This document shows positions 1 through 8,942 of a DNA stretch of 64,000 nt, one piece after another. Source of the stretch: Polyangiaceae bacterium (GTDB taxonomy: Bacteria > Myxococcota_A > Polyangia > Polyangiales > Polyangiaceae); assembly GCA_015075635.1 (NCBI GenBank), contig JABTUA010000001.1, positions 434,001-498,000 of the forward strand, read 5' to 3'. A model generated the notes under the pieces. It searched no databases and was not told where the DNA came from. It saw only the letters and a program-made list of their open reading frames with translations. Within the stretch, counting starts at the first letter, position 1. Every line of letters starts with the position of its first letter. The translations under genes were made by a program, and so were the position numbers.

Positions 1-1939
1 CCGGCAGCGCCTTGTGCAGCTCGGGACCGAGCACCTCGGCGAAGCCCGCGGCGTCCTCAGCGGTCTTCCACTCCTTGCGCGGCTTCAGGATCACCAGCAC
101 GTCGCTCTGCTCCGGGCCCATCACGTCGGTGGCGACATCCGGGCTGCCGGTGCGGCTCACCACGCGCTCCACCTCCGGGTAGCGCATCAGCACCTGCTCG
201 ACGGCGGTGGTGCCCCGGGACGCCTCGCCCAGGGTCACGCTGGGCGGCCGGGTGACCTGGATGGCGAGATCCCCTTCCTCGAGCCGGGGGATGAACTCCG
301 CGCCGCGCGTGCTGGCCACGAGCGCGCCGGCCAGGATCAGCACGGCCACGCCCACGCCCGCGAGCCGCCAGCGGTCCACCAGCGCCGTGACCACGGGCCG
401 GTAGCCGCGCTTCAGCCATTTGACGATGCGCGGTTCGTCGTGGTGCGCGCCCGTCAGGAGCAAGCCGCCGATGGCGGGCACCCAGGTGAAGGTCAGGATC
501 AGCGCCACGCCCAGCGCGAACAGCACCGTCAGCGCCATGGGCCGGAACATCTTGCCTTCCACGCCCTGGAGCAGCAGCACCGGCGCGTAGACGATGGCGA
601 TGATGAGCACCGCCATCGTCACCGCGCGCCCCATCTCGCCGGCGATGCGCCCCATGGCTTGTTTGCCCGAGAGGTGGTGGGTGGCCATGGCCGCCAGCGC
701 GCCCTCGATCACCACCACCGAGCCGTCCACCACCAACCCGAAGTCGATGGCGCCCAGGCTGAGCAGGTTCCCGCTCACGCCGAAGTAGCGCATCAGGATG
801 AAGGCTCCCAGCATGGACAGCGGGATGACGGAGGCGACCACCAGGCCCGCGCGCAGGTTGCCGAGCATCACCAGGAGCACCAGCGCCACGATCGCGCCGC
901 CCTCGAGCAGGTTCTTTTTCACCGTGCCGAGGACCTCGTCCACGAAGGCCGATCGGTCGTAGAAGGGCTCGATCACCACGCCCTCGGGCAGGCTCTTCTC
1001 GACCTCCGCCAGCCTGTCCTTCACGCGTGCGACCACCTGGTGCGCGTTCCCGCCGGCGATCATCTGCACCATGGTGTAGACGGTCTCGCCCTTGCCGTCG
1101 GCGGTCGCGGCGGCGAAGCGTGGCGCGCTGCCGTCCACGACCTCGGCCACGTCTTGCACCAGCACCGGCCTCGTGGTGCCGTTGTGGGCCCGCGTCGCCA
1201 CGACCTGCCGCGCCACGTCCTCGCGGGTGCGGTACGAGGCCTCGGCGCGGACGAAGGTGCCTTCTTCGGTGCGCTCCACGAAGCCGGCGCTGACGTTCTG
1301 CCCCGCCCCGAGCACGGCCTCCTCGACCATCTGCGCGGTGACGCCGTTCGCCAGCATCGAGCGTTCGAGCAGGCGCACCTCGATCTGCCGCGTGTCGCCG
1401 CCCCACGAGTTCACCTCGACCACGCCGGGCACCGAGCGCAGCCGGTAGGCGATGTCCCAGTCGAGCAGCGTGCGGATCTCGCGCAGCGAGTGGCCGGGCC
1501 AGCGCACCGTGAAGTGGTAGACCTCGCCGAGGCTGGTGGTGAGCGGCCCCAGCTCCGGCCGCCCGGCGCTCGGCGGGATGACCTCGCGGGCCGCCGGCAA
1601 GCGCTGCGCCGTGAGCTCGCGGGCAGTGGCGAGCGCGGTGTCGTCGTCGAACACCAGCGTCACCGCGCTCACGCCTGAGCGCGACACCGAGCGGATGCGG
1701 GTGACGTGGGGCACCCCGGTCATCGCCAGCTCGACGGGCTGGGTGACCAGCCGCTCGACCTCGGTCGGCGAGAGCCCCGGCGCGCTGGTGAGGACCTGCA
1801 CTTGTACGTTGGTCAGATCGGGCACCGCGTCGATGGGCAGGGTCTGGTAGCTCCTCACGCCGACCACGATCAGCGCGACCACACCCAGGATGGTGAGCAG
1901 CGGGAACTCGACGACCAAGCGAGCGAGACGACCGATCAT
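1..1939 (-). CDS. Heavy-metal efflux RND pump, CzcA/CusA family (partial, cut by left edge)
   Basis: This is the inner-membrane pump of a tripartite metal efflux system driven by the proton gradient. The reading frame opens at ATG 1937-1939 and stays open to base 1, giving 646 residues of a family that is usually about 1030-1060 long, so the C-terminal third is outside the window. The start reads MIGRLARLVVEFPLL, a typical RND first membrane helix. The motif DFGLVVDGSVVVIE carries acidic residues at about D399, D405 and E412, the same spacing as the D402/D408/E415 proton-relay residues of CzcA. That places it in the heavy-metal branch, not the drug-efflux branch. It starts 4 nt after the stop of the adaptor gene, consistent with one operon. 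Which metal it exports cannot be read from the sequence. Confidence 0.93.
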   Translation of the reverse strand, partial: MIGRLARLVVEFPLLTILGVVALIVVGVRSYQTLPIDAVPDLTNVQVQVLTSAPGLSPTEVERLVTQPVELAMTGVPHVTRIRSVSRSGVSAVTLVFDDDTALATARELTAQRLPAAREVIPPSAGRPELGPLTTSLGEVYHFTVRWPGHSLREIRTLLDWDIAYRLRSVPGVVEVNSWGGDTRQIEVRLLERSMLANGVTAQMVEEAVLGAGQNVSAGFVERTEEGTFVRAEASYRTREDVARQVVATRAHNGTTRPVLVQDVAEVVDGSAPRFAAATADGKGETVYTMVQMIAGGNAHQVVARVKDRLAEVEKSLPEGVVIEPFYDRSAFVDEVLGTVKKNLLEGGAIVALVLLVMLGNLRAGLVVASVIPLSMLGAFILMRYFGVSGNLLSLGAIDFGLVVDGSVVVIEGALAAMATHHLSGKQAMGRIAGEMGRAVTMAVLIIAIVYAPVLLLQGVEGKMFRPMALTVLFALGVALILTFTWVPAIGGLLLTGAHHDEPRIVKWLKRGYRPVVTALVDRWRLAGVGVAVLILAGALVASTRGAEFIPRLEEGDLAIQVTRPPSVTLGEASRGTTAVEQVLMRYPEVERVVSRTGSPDVATDVMGPEQSDVLVILKPRKEWKTAEDAAGFAEVLGPELHKALP

Positions 1940-1943
1940 GGGC

Positions 1944-3053
1944 TCACTCCAGCCGCGAGCGCATCAGCTCGCCCTTCAAGAGCAGCGCCCCGCGCTCCAC
2001 CACACTCTCGCCCTCGTTCACGCCGTCCTCCAGGAAGACCCGAGGACCGGCCCACTCCGCGACGCGCACGCTGCGTGGCTCGAACTCGCCGCGCTCGACG
2101 GCGACGAACACCATCGGCACGTCGTCCACGCTGACCACCGCGTCCCGCGGCAAGCTCACCAGTCGCTTGCCGTCCTGCGACGCCCGCTCGATGGCCACGT
2201 CCACGAACGCGCCGGAGCGGAAGTCCCCGCACTTCTCGCCGAGGCTGATGCGGAACGGGACGGTGCGCGTGGCAGCGTCCACGTGGGGCGAGGGGGACTC
2301 GACCTTGGCCTCGCACGCGAGCTCCTTGCCGCCGATGGAGAGGGTCGCTCTGGCGCCCTCCGGCACCAGGTCCGCGTCGTTCTCCGGCACGTCCGCCCGC
2401 ACCAACAACCGCTTGGTGTCCACCAGGCGAAACAGCGGCGCGGTCGCCTCCACCGGCGCGCCCACCACGCCGTCCACCGCCACGACCGTGCCGTCGATGG
2501 GCGCCTTCAGGACCAACTGAGCGCCACCCGCGGCGCCGAAGCTCGAGAGCAGCGAGGCGGCCCCGCGCTCGTCGGCGCGCGCCGTCTCGAGCGTGCTCCG
2601 GGCGTCGGACAACGCGCGCTCGCTGGTGGCCTTCTCGGCCGAGAGCTTCTCTTCCTGCGCGAGCACCCGCTCGGCGTGGACGCGCCGCGACTTGGCGCGC
2701 GCGAGCTCGGCGCGCACGCGCGCCACCTCCCCGGCGTCGAGCACCGCCAGCTTGTCGCCCTTCTTGACCGCGTCGCCGCGCCGCACCGCGATCTCCTTCA
2801 CGCGGGCGGCGATGGGAGAGGTGACGGCGGCGGCGCCGTCGGGTGGGGGCTCGACCTGTCCGGTGGCGATGACGAACCCGCTCACGGCGCGGCGCTCCGC
2901 ACGGATGACGCTGATGCGCCCCGTGTCGAGCAGCGCCTGATCGATCCCGATGCTGCGCTTCTTCGGCTCGCTCGCTACGCCCACCGCTTCTGGTTCGTGT
3001 TTGGAGCACGAGAGCAGAACGAGCAGCGACAGCAGGAGGAGGAGCTTCGTCAT
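1944..3053 (-). CDS. Periplasmic adaptor (membrane fusion) protein of the RND metal efflux system, CzcB/CusB-like
   Basis: The 369-residue product is the adaptor that links the RND pump to the outer-membrane channel. The N-terminus has a hydrophobic segment ending in LLSCSK, a lipobox with acylated cysteine at about C16, so it is probably a lipoprotein. The biotinyl/lipoyl-like halves are visible around ITSPIAARVKEIAVRRGD and LKAPIDGTVVAVDGVVG, flanking a coiled-coil hairpin rich in Ala, Arg and Glu (about 115-185). The beta-barrel and membrane-proximal domains follow. The start codon overlaps the upstream channel gene by 4 nt (ATGA), a sign of translational coupling. I see no His- or Met-rich metal-binding extension. 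Confidence 0.9.
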   Translation of the reverse strand: MTKLLLLLSLLVLLSCSKHEPEAVGVASEPKKRSIGIDQALLDTGRISVIRAERRAVSGFVIATGQVEPPPDGAAAVTSPIAARVKEIAVRRGDAVKKGDKLAVLDAGEVARVRAELARAKSRRVHAERVLAQEEKLSAEKATSERALSDARSTLETARADERGAASLLSSFGAAGGAQLVLKAPIDGTVVAVDGVVGAPVEATAPLFRLVDTKRLLVRADVPENDADLVPEGARATLSIGGKELACEAKVESPSPHVDAATRTVPFRISLGEKCGDFRSGAFVDVAIERASQDGKRLVSLPRDAVVSVDDVPMVFVAVERGEFEPRSVRVAEWAGPRVFLEDGVNEGESVVERGALLLKGELMRSRLE

Positions 3054-4279
3054 CGGGGTCCCTTCGCGCCCAGGAGGCGCATCAAACGAATGTCGGCGCG
3101 CCGCACGTCGGCGGCGGCCTCGGCCCAGCGTTCCTCCGCCGCCAGGAGCTCGCGGCGTGCGGCCAAGACGGAGGCGGTGTCCACGCTGCCGGCCTCGTAC
3201 TGCGCGAGCGATTGCCGGAGCGCTTCTCGTGCCGGGCCGATCACCCCCTCGCGCAGGGCATCTCGGACCTCGCGCGCGTGCTGGCGCTCGTGCAGCGCCA
3301 GATCGAGCTCGCGCTCCACGGCCTTCCGCACCTGGAGGGCCTCGGCTCGCTGCACCGCGGCTTCGGCGCGGGCGCGCGCGGTGTCCACCTGCGCCGGGCT
3401 CACCAAGGGCAGCGGGAACGAGGCGCGCGCCAGCACCAGCCAGTCGCCCGTCGCCTCGCGCGTCACGCTGGGCCCGATCGAGAGCGACGGCTTGCCGTGA
3501 GCGCGCGTCATCTCCACGGCGCGCTCGCCGCGCGCGGCCGCCGCGTCGGCCGCCAGGACGTCGGGTTGTCCGCCTCGCGTTCGCGCGAGCAGCGGCGGAA
3601 GCGTCAGCCTCTGGTCGGGAAGATCCAGCGGACCGACGACCTCGATACTCGAGCCGCGGGTCCCGGTGAGATGACCGAGCGCGGTCTCGGCCACGAAGCG
3701 CCGCCCCTCGGCGTCGAGCACGTCGGTGCGAGCGCGCCCCACCAGCGCCTTGGCGGTGGCCTCTTCGGAGGGCGGCACGCTGCCGGCTCGCACGCGCGCG
3801 CCGGCCAGCTTCGCGATGGACAACGCGTGCTCGAGGGACTCTCGGCGAATCCTCCCGAGCTCCTGGGCCAGACGGACGTCGATCCAGGCCAGCGCGGCCT
3901 CCGCACGCACGTCGTGTTGCGTGACGCCGAGGCGCGCGGCGGCCTCGCTTCCGGCCGCCGACGCCCAGCGCCGCCGAGACGCCCCGAGGCCGCCGAGCGG
4001 AAGGTCCTGCCAGAGCCCGAGGGTCGCATCCACACCGACCCGGCTCGGGTCGGAGCGGAAGCGCGGGCCGACCTCGATCTCGACCCGCGGGGGCACGGAC
4101 AGCTTCTGGTCCGCCGCCCGTCCGAGCTCCCGGCTGGCCTGCACCGCCGCCCGCTTCGGACCCAGGGCCGGAGCCGCCTGCTCGGCGCGGCGCATCGCCT
4201 CCGCCAGGTCCATGCGTACAGGGGACGCCGACGCGGCGCCGGTCATGGTCGTGAGCGCGAGAGCCAGGAGGAGTCGCAT
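3050..4279 (-). CDS. Outer-membrane efflux channel, TolC/CzcC family
   Basis: This is the outer-membrane component and first gene of the efflux operon. The open frame extends much further upstream, but the likely start is ATG 4277-4279, because it gives a clean signal peptide (MRLLLALALTTMTGAASA) directly before the mature TolC-like sequence MDLAEAMRRAEQAAP. The 409-residue protein contains the two-fold repeat of long alpha-helical hairpins typical of the family, for example QVDTARARAEAAVQRAEALQ and the matching N-terminal half. It is slightly short for the family (usually 410-480). Gene order channel, adaptor, pump matches czcCBA. No linked metalloregulator is visible on this side of the window. 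Confidence 0.87.
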   Translation of the reverse strand: MRLLLALALTTMTGAASASPVRMDLAEAMRRAEQAAPALGPKRAAVQASRELGRAADQKLSVPPRVEIEVGPRFRSDPSRVGVDATLGLWQDLPLGGLGASRRRWASAAGSEAAARLGVTQHDVRAEAALAWIDVRLAQELGRIRRESLEHALSIAKLAGARVRAGSVPPSEEATAKALVGRARTDVLDAEGRRFVAETALGHLTGTRGSSIEVVGPLDLPDQRLTLPPLLARTRGGQPDVLAADAAAARGERAVEMTRAHGKPSLSIGPSVTREATGDWLVLARASFPLPLVSPAQVDTARARAEAAVQRAEALQVRKAVERELDLALHERQHAREVRDALREGVIGPAREALRQSLAQYEAGSVDTASVLAARRELLAAEERWAEAAADVRRADIRLMRLLGAKGPR

Positions 4280-4472
4280 CTTCGGGTGCCGGACGGGGAG
4301 AAGAGCAAGCGCCGTGCGCGGTGCGTCACTCGTGTCCGGTTCGAGCCACTCGCTCAATCCGTCGAATGACGCATGCGGCACGGAACGCCGTGATTCCCGC
4401 CAAGTCCCGGGGGAGCCTCGGGCAGATGGCGAAGCCCGAGACGTGCTCGTGTTACGGTTTGGAGCGGTACCC

Positions 4473-6395
4473 ATGCGCAGAAACTTCGTTCGCAGCTCAT
4501 GGGTCGTCCTCCCGTGCGCGCTGATCTGGGCCTGCGGGGGCGGCGGCGGAAGCGGCGGCTCCGGCGGAAGCGGCGGGACCGGCGGGACCGGCGGTGACGC
4601 AGGGACCTGCGTCGCGAACGACGCCGACTGCGATGGCTTCTCTGCCGGCGACGACTGCGACGACGGCGATCCGAAGCGCAACCCCGATGCCTCGGAGGTC
4701 GTCGGGGACGGCGTCGATCAGAACTGCGACGGCATCGACGGCGTGGACTTCGACCAAGACGGGCACGCCACGGTCCCGAGCGGGGGCGACGACTGCAACG
4801 ACGCCGACCCCAACGTCTACGCCGGGGCGCCGGACACCGCAGGGGACGGGAAAGACCAAGACTGCGACGGCGTGGACGGCGTGGACGCCGACGAGGACGG
4901 GCATGCCTCCACGGCCTCGGGTGGCGACGACTGCGACGACGACGACGCCGCCATCGCGCCGGGCAAGCCGGACAGCGTCGGCGACGGCAAGGACCAGAGC
5001 TGCGACGGCGTGGACGGCACCGACAAGGACGGGGACAAGCACGCCTCCACGGCCAGCGGAGGCGACGATTGCAACGACAGCCTCGCGGACACGTACCCGG
5101 GCGCGGCGGACGCGTTCGGCGACGGCAAGGACCAGGACTGTAGCGGCGCGGACGGCGTGGACGCCGACAAGGACGGCTTCGCCTCCAAGACGTCGGGGGG
5201 TTCCGATTGCGACGACGGCGACGCCGCCGTGAACCCCGAGGCACAAGACAACGAGTGGCAGCTCCAGTCGGTCGTCACGGCGATGCCGACGAGCCACCGC
5301 GTGGTGGCGGTCACCGGAGCGGGTGGCGCGCTGCACGCCGCCGTCTCCTCCGGTACCCACGTGGTGTACGCGACCAACGCGAGCGGCAGCTGGGTCAGCG
5401 AGCAAATCACCGCAACCGCTTCCATCGTGCACGTCGGCTTGGCCGTGGACACCGGCGGAAGCCCGCACTTGGTCTACCCCGGCGCGAGCGCCAAGCTGAC
5501 CTACGCCAAGAAGTCCGCGGGCAGCTGGAGCACCGAGGAGATCGAGCCGGGCGACACCAACACCGACTATGCGTCGGCGCTTCGGTTGGACTCGAACGGC
5601 GTGCCGCACGTCGCGTGGGCCGAGCGCGTGACCTCGTCGGTCTCGGCGCTGCGCTACGCCACCAAGCCGGGGAGCAGCTGGGTGGTCGAGAGCCCAAACT
5701 CGAACAGCGACGTGGGGAACGACCCGGTCCGCATGGAGCTCGATTCCGCCGGGGTGCCGCACGTCGTGGCCGGCGACCCGCTGACCATCGCCCGCCGCAC
5801 CGGAGGTTCCACGTGGGCCATCGAGAAGCCGCTCACCGGCATCTCTCCCGCGTTCGCCCTCGACGCCGCGGGCAACCGCCACCTGGCCGTTCAAGGAGCC
5901 AGCTTCACGCTGCTCTACCTGACCAACGCGAGCGGCAGCTGGCAGAACCAGAAGCTCGACGAGCTGACCGGCGCCAACTACTGGCCCTCCATCCTGATTG
6001 ACGGGGCGACCACGCATGTGGCGGCGGTGCGCACCCCGAGCACGACCGCGGTCCTCCGTCACGCGCGCCAGGCGGGCTCGAGCTGGAAGACGGTGACGGT
6101 GGACAAGGGGACGTTCGCGAGCTCGGCGAGCATGCTCCGAGCTTCGGACGGGCGCGTTCACATCTTCTACATCGTCGGTCAGACGACGCTGAGGCTCGCC
6201 TCCTCCGGCGCGCCCGCGAACGGCAAGGACGACAACTGCGACGGCGTGGATGGGGTGGACGGCGACGGGGATGGTCACGCCTCGAAGGCCACCGGAGGCG
6301 GCGACTGCGACGACTCGGCTGCGTCCGTGCACCCCGGAGCGGCCGACAGCGTCGGCGACGGCGTGGACCAGGACTGCGACGGGGCCGACGGCTGA
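4473..6395 (+). CDS. Surface lipoprotein with MopE-type metal-binding repeats and an inserted six-bladed propeller-like region
   Basis: The start at ATG 4473 gives a signal peptide ending in the lipobox LIWAC (about C21) followed by a Gly/Ser/Thr linker; the open frame upstream is spurious. Residues about 45-258 hold six tandem repeats of the putative metal-binding motif known from the copper protein MopE (forms of DxDGDGH...GGDDCDDxDxxxxPGAxDxxGDGxDQDCDGxDG). Residues about 260-575 instead contain about six blades marked by recurring SGSW or GSSW motifs, which resembles a beta-propeller. A last metal-binding repeat closes the 640-residue protein. It is divergent from the metal efflux operon across a gap of about 190 bp, which may or may not be meaningful. 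Binding of calcium or copper is inferred from the repeat family only. Confidence 0.85.
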   Translation: MRRNFVRSSWVVLPCALIWACGGGGGSGGSGGSGGTGGTGGDAGTCVANDADCDGFSAGDDCDDGDPKRNPDASEVVGDGVDQNCDGIDGVDFDQDGHATVPSGGDDCNDADPNVYAGAPDTAGDGKDQDCDGVDGVDADEDGHASTASGGDDCDDDDAAIAPGKPDSVGDGKDQSCDGVDGTDKDGDKHASTASGGDDCNDSLADTYPGAADAFGDGKDQDCSGADGVDADKDGFASKTSGGSDCDDGDAAVNPEAQDNEWQLQSVVTAMPTSHRVVAVTGAGGALHAAVSSGTHVVYATNASGSWVSEQITATASIVHVGLAVDTGGSPHLVYPGASAKLTYAKKSAGSWSTEEIEPGDTNTDYASALRLDSNGVPHVAWAERVTSSVSALRYATKPGSSWVVESPNSNSDVGNDPVRMELDSAGVPHVVAGDPLTIARRTGGSTWAIEKPLTGISPAFALDAAGNRHLAVQGASFTLLYLTNASGSWQNQKLDELTGANYWPSILIDGATTHVAAVRTPSTTAVLRHARQAGSSWKTVTVDKGTFASSASMLRASDGRVHIFYIVGQTTLRLASSGAPANGKDDNCDGVDGVDGDGDGHASKATGGGDCDDSAASVHPGAADSVGDGVDQDCDGADG

Positions 6396-6509
6396 GGCTC
6401 CGCGCATTCGCTGCGGCCGGACTGGCTGCTGACGCACCCCCTGCGAGGCACGGCTCGGCGCTCGCGCGCCGCAAACCGCCCGGCACGGCGCTTGCCGCCT
6501 GACCCGGGC

Positions 6510-6929
6510 ATGGCACCGCGGGTGGTCCGAGACATCATGACAGCCAAGGTCGTCTACATGCTCGAGGAGGAGAACCTCGAGCGCATCGGCAAGGGGATGG
6601 AGCGCTTCAAGTTCCGTCACCTGCCGGTGGTCGACGCAGGCAAGCTAGTCGGGATCGTCTCGCAGCGGGACTACCTGCGCGCTTCGGTCAGCGACCTCGA
6701 CCCCGATTTCGCGCTCAAGAACGACAACCTGAAGCGCAACATCTTCGTAGCCGAGATCATGACGCGCGACGTGGTCAGCGTCCGTCCCGACACGCCCCTG
6801 CTCGAAGCCGCCAAGCTGCTGCGCGAGCACAGGTTCGGCTGCCTGCCGGTGACGGAGGCAGACGGGAGCTTGGTGGGGGTCGTGACCGACTACGATTTCG
6901 TGGGTCTGACCATCGCACTGCTCGAGTAG
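6510..6929 (+). CDS. Two-CBS-domain protein
   Basis: The roughly 139-residue protein is made almost entirely of a CBS pair. The first CBS runs from VRDIMTAKVVYMLEEENL to GIVSQRDYLRAS, and the second from VAEIMTRDVVSVRPDTPL to GVVTDYDFVGL. Such stand-alone Bateman modules bind adenine nucleotides and act as regulatory or sensor units. I chose ATG 6510; a TTG at 6492 would add six residues and is less likely. It is followed 38 nt later by the radical SAM gene in the same direction. The partner it regulates cannot be identified from the sequence. Confidence 0.88.
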   Translation: MAPRVVRDIMTAKVVYMLEEENLERIGKGMERFKFRHLPVVDAGKLVGIVSQRDYLRASVSDLDPDFALKNDNLKRNIFVAEIMTRDVVSVRPDTPLLEAAKLLREHRFGCLPVTEADGSLVGVVTDYDFVGLTIALLE

Positions 6930-6967
6930 GCATGCCTCTTGCTGCTCGCCCGCGCCGGAGGTCGGTC

Positions 6968-8857
6968 ATGCGGGTGCTGTTGGTGGGGTCGGAGCTCGAG
7001 GAGAACTTGGCGATTCGTTACCTCGCGTCCGCGCTGGAAGCGGCCGGTCACGAGGCGGAGCTGCGTCCGTTCTCGAGCGTCGGCGATGGAGCGCAGGTGG
7101 TCGAAGCAGCGCGACGCTCTCGCCCGGACGTGGTCGGGCTGTCGATGACCTTCCAGCGCCGCGCGGAAGAGTTCGGCGAGCTCGCCACGGCGCTGCGTCA
7201 GGCTGGCTTCAGCGGGCACATCACCGCCGGCGGGCACTTCCCGACCTTCGCTCAGCGGGAGGTGCTCGAACGCTATCCCGCGCTGGACAGCGTCGTGCGC
7301 CACGAGGGCGAGGTCACTTTGGTCGAGCTGTGCCAGCGCTTGGCCACTTCGGCGCCGCTCGGCGACGTGCTCGGGCTGGTGTCCCGCCGGCAGGACGGCT
7401 CGCTCCAGGTAGCGCCGCCGCGTCCGCTCGCGTCGGACCTGGATGCCATCCGCTTCCCGAAGCGCGTGGGCGAGCCACAGCTCCACATGGGCGTTCCCGC
7501 GGCGTTCTTGATCGGCACCCGCGGCTGCTACGGCCACTGTACCTTCTGCTGCATCAACGCCTACATCGACGACGCGGGTGGGGAGCGCTACCGCTCCCGT
7601 AGCGCGGACAACGTCGCCGACGAGGTCGCCTGGCTCAGGCGCGAACGCGGCGCTCGCATGCTGGTGTTCCACGACGACGACTTCTTCACCCGCGACGCCG
7701 GCCGCGACCTCCGCCGGGTCACGAGCCTCCGCGACGCCTTCCGCCGCCGCGGCGTGGACGACGTCGCTTTGGTGCTCAAGGCGCGCCCGGACGACCTCGA
7801 CCACGAGGTCTTCCGCGTGCTCCGGGAGATCGGCCTGCTCCGCGTCTACATCGGCATCGAGGCCGGCTCGAGCCAAGGGCTCAAGACCCTGGGCCGTGGC
7901 GTGGACATCCGCGCGAACCAGCGGGCGCTCGACTTCCTGCGCCGCATCGACGTCTACGCCTGCTTCAACATGCTGATCTTCGATCCGGAGACCCGCGTCG
8001 CGTCGCTGCGTGAGAGTCTGGCGTTCCTGAAGCGCAACGCCGACGTGCCGATGAACTTCTGCCGCACCGAGATCTACCCGGGCACGCCACTCCACCGGAA
8101 GCTCGCGCGCGAGGGCCGGCTGATCGGCGACGTGTTCGGCTGGGACTACGAGATCCGAGAGCCGGCGGCGGAGCGGGCCTTCCGTCTGTTCGCGCGGGCC
8201 TTCCTCGACCGCAACTTCCGCTGCGACGGGCTGATGAACTCGAACCTGTCGCTCGGCTACTACTGGCACCTCTTGCGCCAATTCTACCCGAAGGCGCTCA
8301 CACCGGCGCTGCATGCCAGCACGCTCGAGACCATCCGGCAGGTGAACTTGGACTCGGTGGCGCGCTTGAGCGAGCTGGTGGACTTCGCCGAATCGCCGCG
8401 CTCCCTGGCCCCGGCCGCGTTCGACGACTTCGCCGGCATCGTGGCGGAGGAGATCGAGCGCGCGAACGCCAAGCTGGAAGCTCGCGTCGCCGAGGCGAGC
8501 CAGGACATCCTGAACGCCGCGCGGGGCGTCGTGCGACCTCGACCGCTGGCTCGTTGGAGCGCCGCGGCCGCCGCGGCCATCGCGCTCTCGCCGCTCGCCT
8601 GCGACCCGCTGGCGCCGCCACCGCCGGACCCGCTGCCGCCGCCGCACATGCGCGAGCAGCACGAGGGCCCTCCCTACGAGCAGACCGGCGGACAGCCCGA
8701 CGCCTCCGAGTTCGCGGAGCCGCCGCCGGACCTGCGCCCCGATGCCGGTCCCGTCTACTTGCCGCCTCCCGACCCGCCGCCACCCCCCACGACCAAGCCG
8801 AAGCCACCGCCGCCGCCGCCCCCCGATCCGCTGCCGCCCCCGACCATGAAGAAGTAG
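6968..8857 (+). CDS. Radical SAM protein with N-terminal B12-binding-like domain and C-terminal proline-rich tail
   Basis: The protein begins with a cobalamin-binding-like Rossmann domain (MRVLLVGSELEENLAIRYLA, about 1-135), although the DxHxxG motif that binds cobalamin is not present. The radical SAM core follows, with the cluster motif CYGHCTFC at about C187, C191 and C194. Downstream motifs such as YIGIEAGS and EIYPGTPL are typical of the B12-binding radical SAM superfamily (methyltransferase or RiPP-maturase types). The last 100 residues are unusual: an Ala-rich hydrophobic stretch, a cysteine, then a Pro/Asp-rich tail repeating DPLPPP. ATG 6968 is preferred over 6932 because GGAGGT lies a few bases upstream. 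The substrate is unknown. Confidence 0.82.
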   Translation: MRVLLVGSELEENLAIRYLASALEAAGHEAELRPFSSVGDGAQVVEAARRSRPDVVGLSMTFQRRAEEFGELATALRQAGFSGHITAGGHFPTFAQREVLERYPALDSVVRHEGEVTLVELCQRLATSAPLGDVLGLVSRRQDGSLQVAPPRPLASDLDAIRFPKRVGEPQLHMGVPAAFLIGTRGCYGHCTFCCINAYIDDAGGERYRSRSADNVADEVAWLRRERGARMLVFHDDDFFTRDAGRDLRRVTSLRDAFRRRGVDDVALVLKARPDDLDHEVFRVLREIGLLRVYIGIEAGSSQGLKTLGRGVDIRANQRALDFLRRIDVYACFNMLIFDPETRVASLRESLAFLKRNADVPMNFCRTEIYPGTPLHRKLAREGRLIGDVFGWDYEIREPAAERAFRLFARAFLDRNFRCDGLMNSNLSLGYYWHLLRQFYPKALTPALHASTLETIRQVNLDSVARLSELVDFAESPRSLAPAAFDDFAGIVAEEIERANAKLEARVAEASQDILNAARGVVRPRPLARWSAAAAAAIALSPLACDPLAPPPPDPLPPPHMREQHEGPPYEQTGGQPDASEFAEPPPDLRPDAGPVYLPPPDPPPPPTTKPKPPPPPPPDPLPPPTMKK

Positions 8858-8942
8858 TCGGCGGGCGTGTGTGTCGGAGTGGGATGTTGGGACTCTGCTG
8901 GTTCTTTGCCTGGACGCGTGCGACTCTGGTTACGGGTTGACC

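Noticed and set aside
14..1678. A 554-codon plus-strand frame over the RND pump gene
   Set aside because: Its composition is His/Arg-rich and it shows no motif, whereas the opposite strand encodes a clear CzcA-like pump.
4497..6620. A 707-codon minus-strand frame over the MopE-repeat gene
   Set aside because: It is antisense to well-supported repeats and its product is a Val/Arg/His-rich sequence without motifs.
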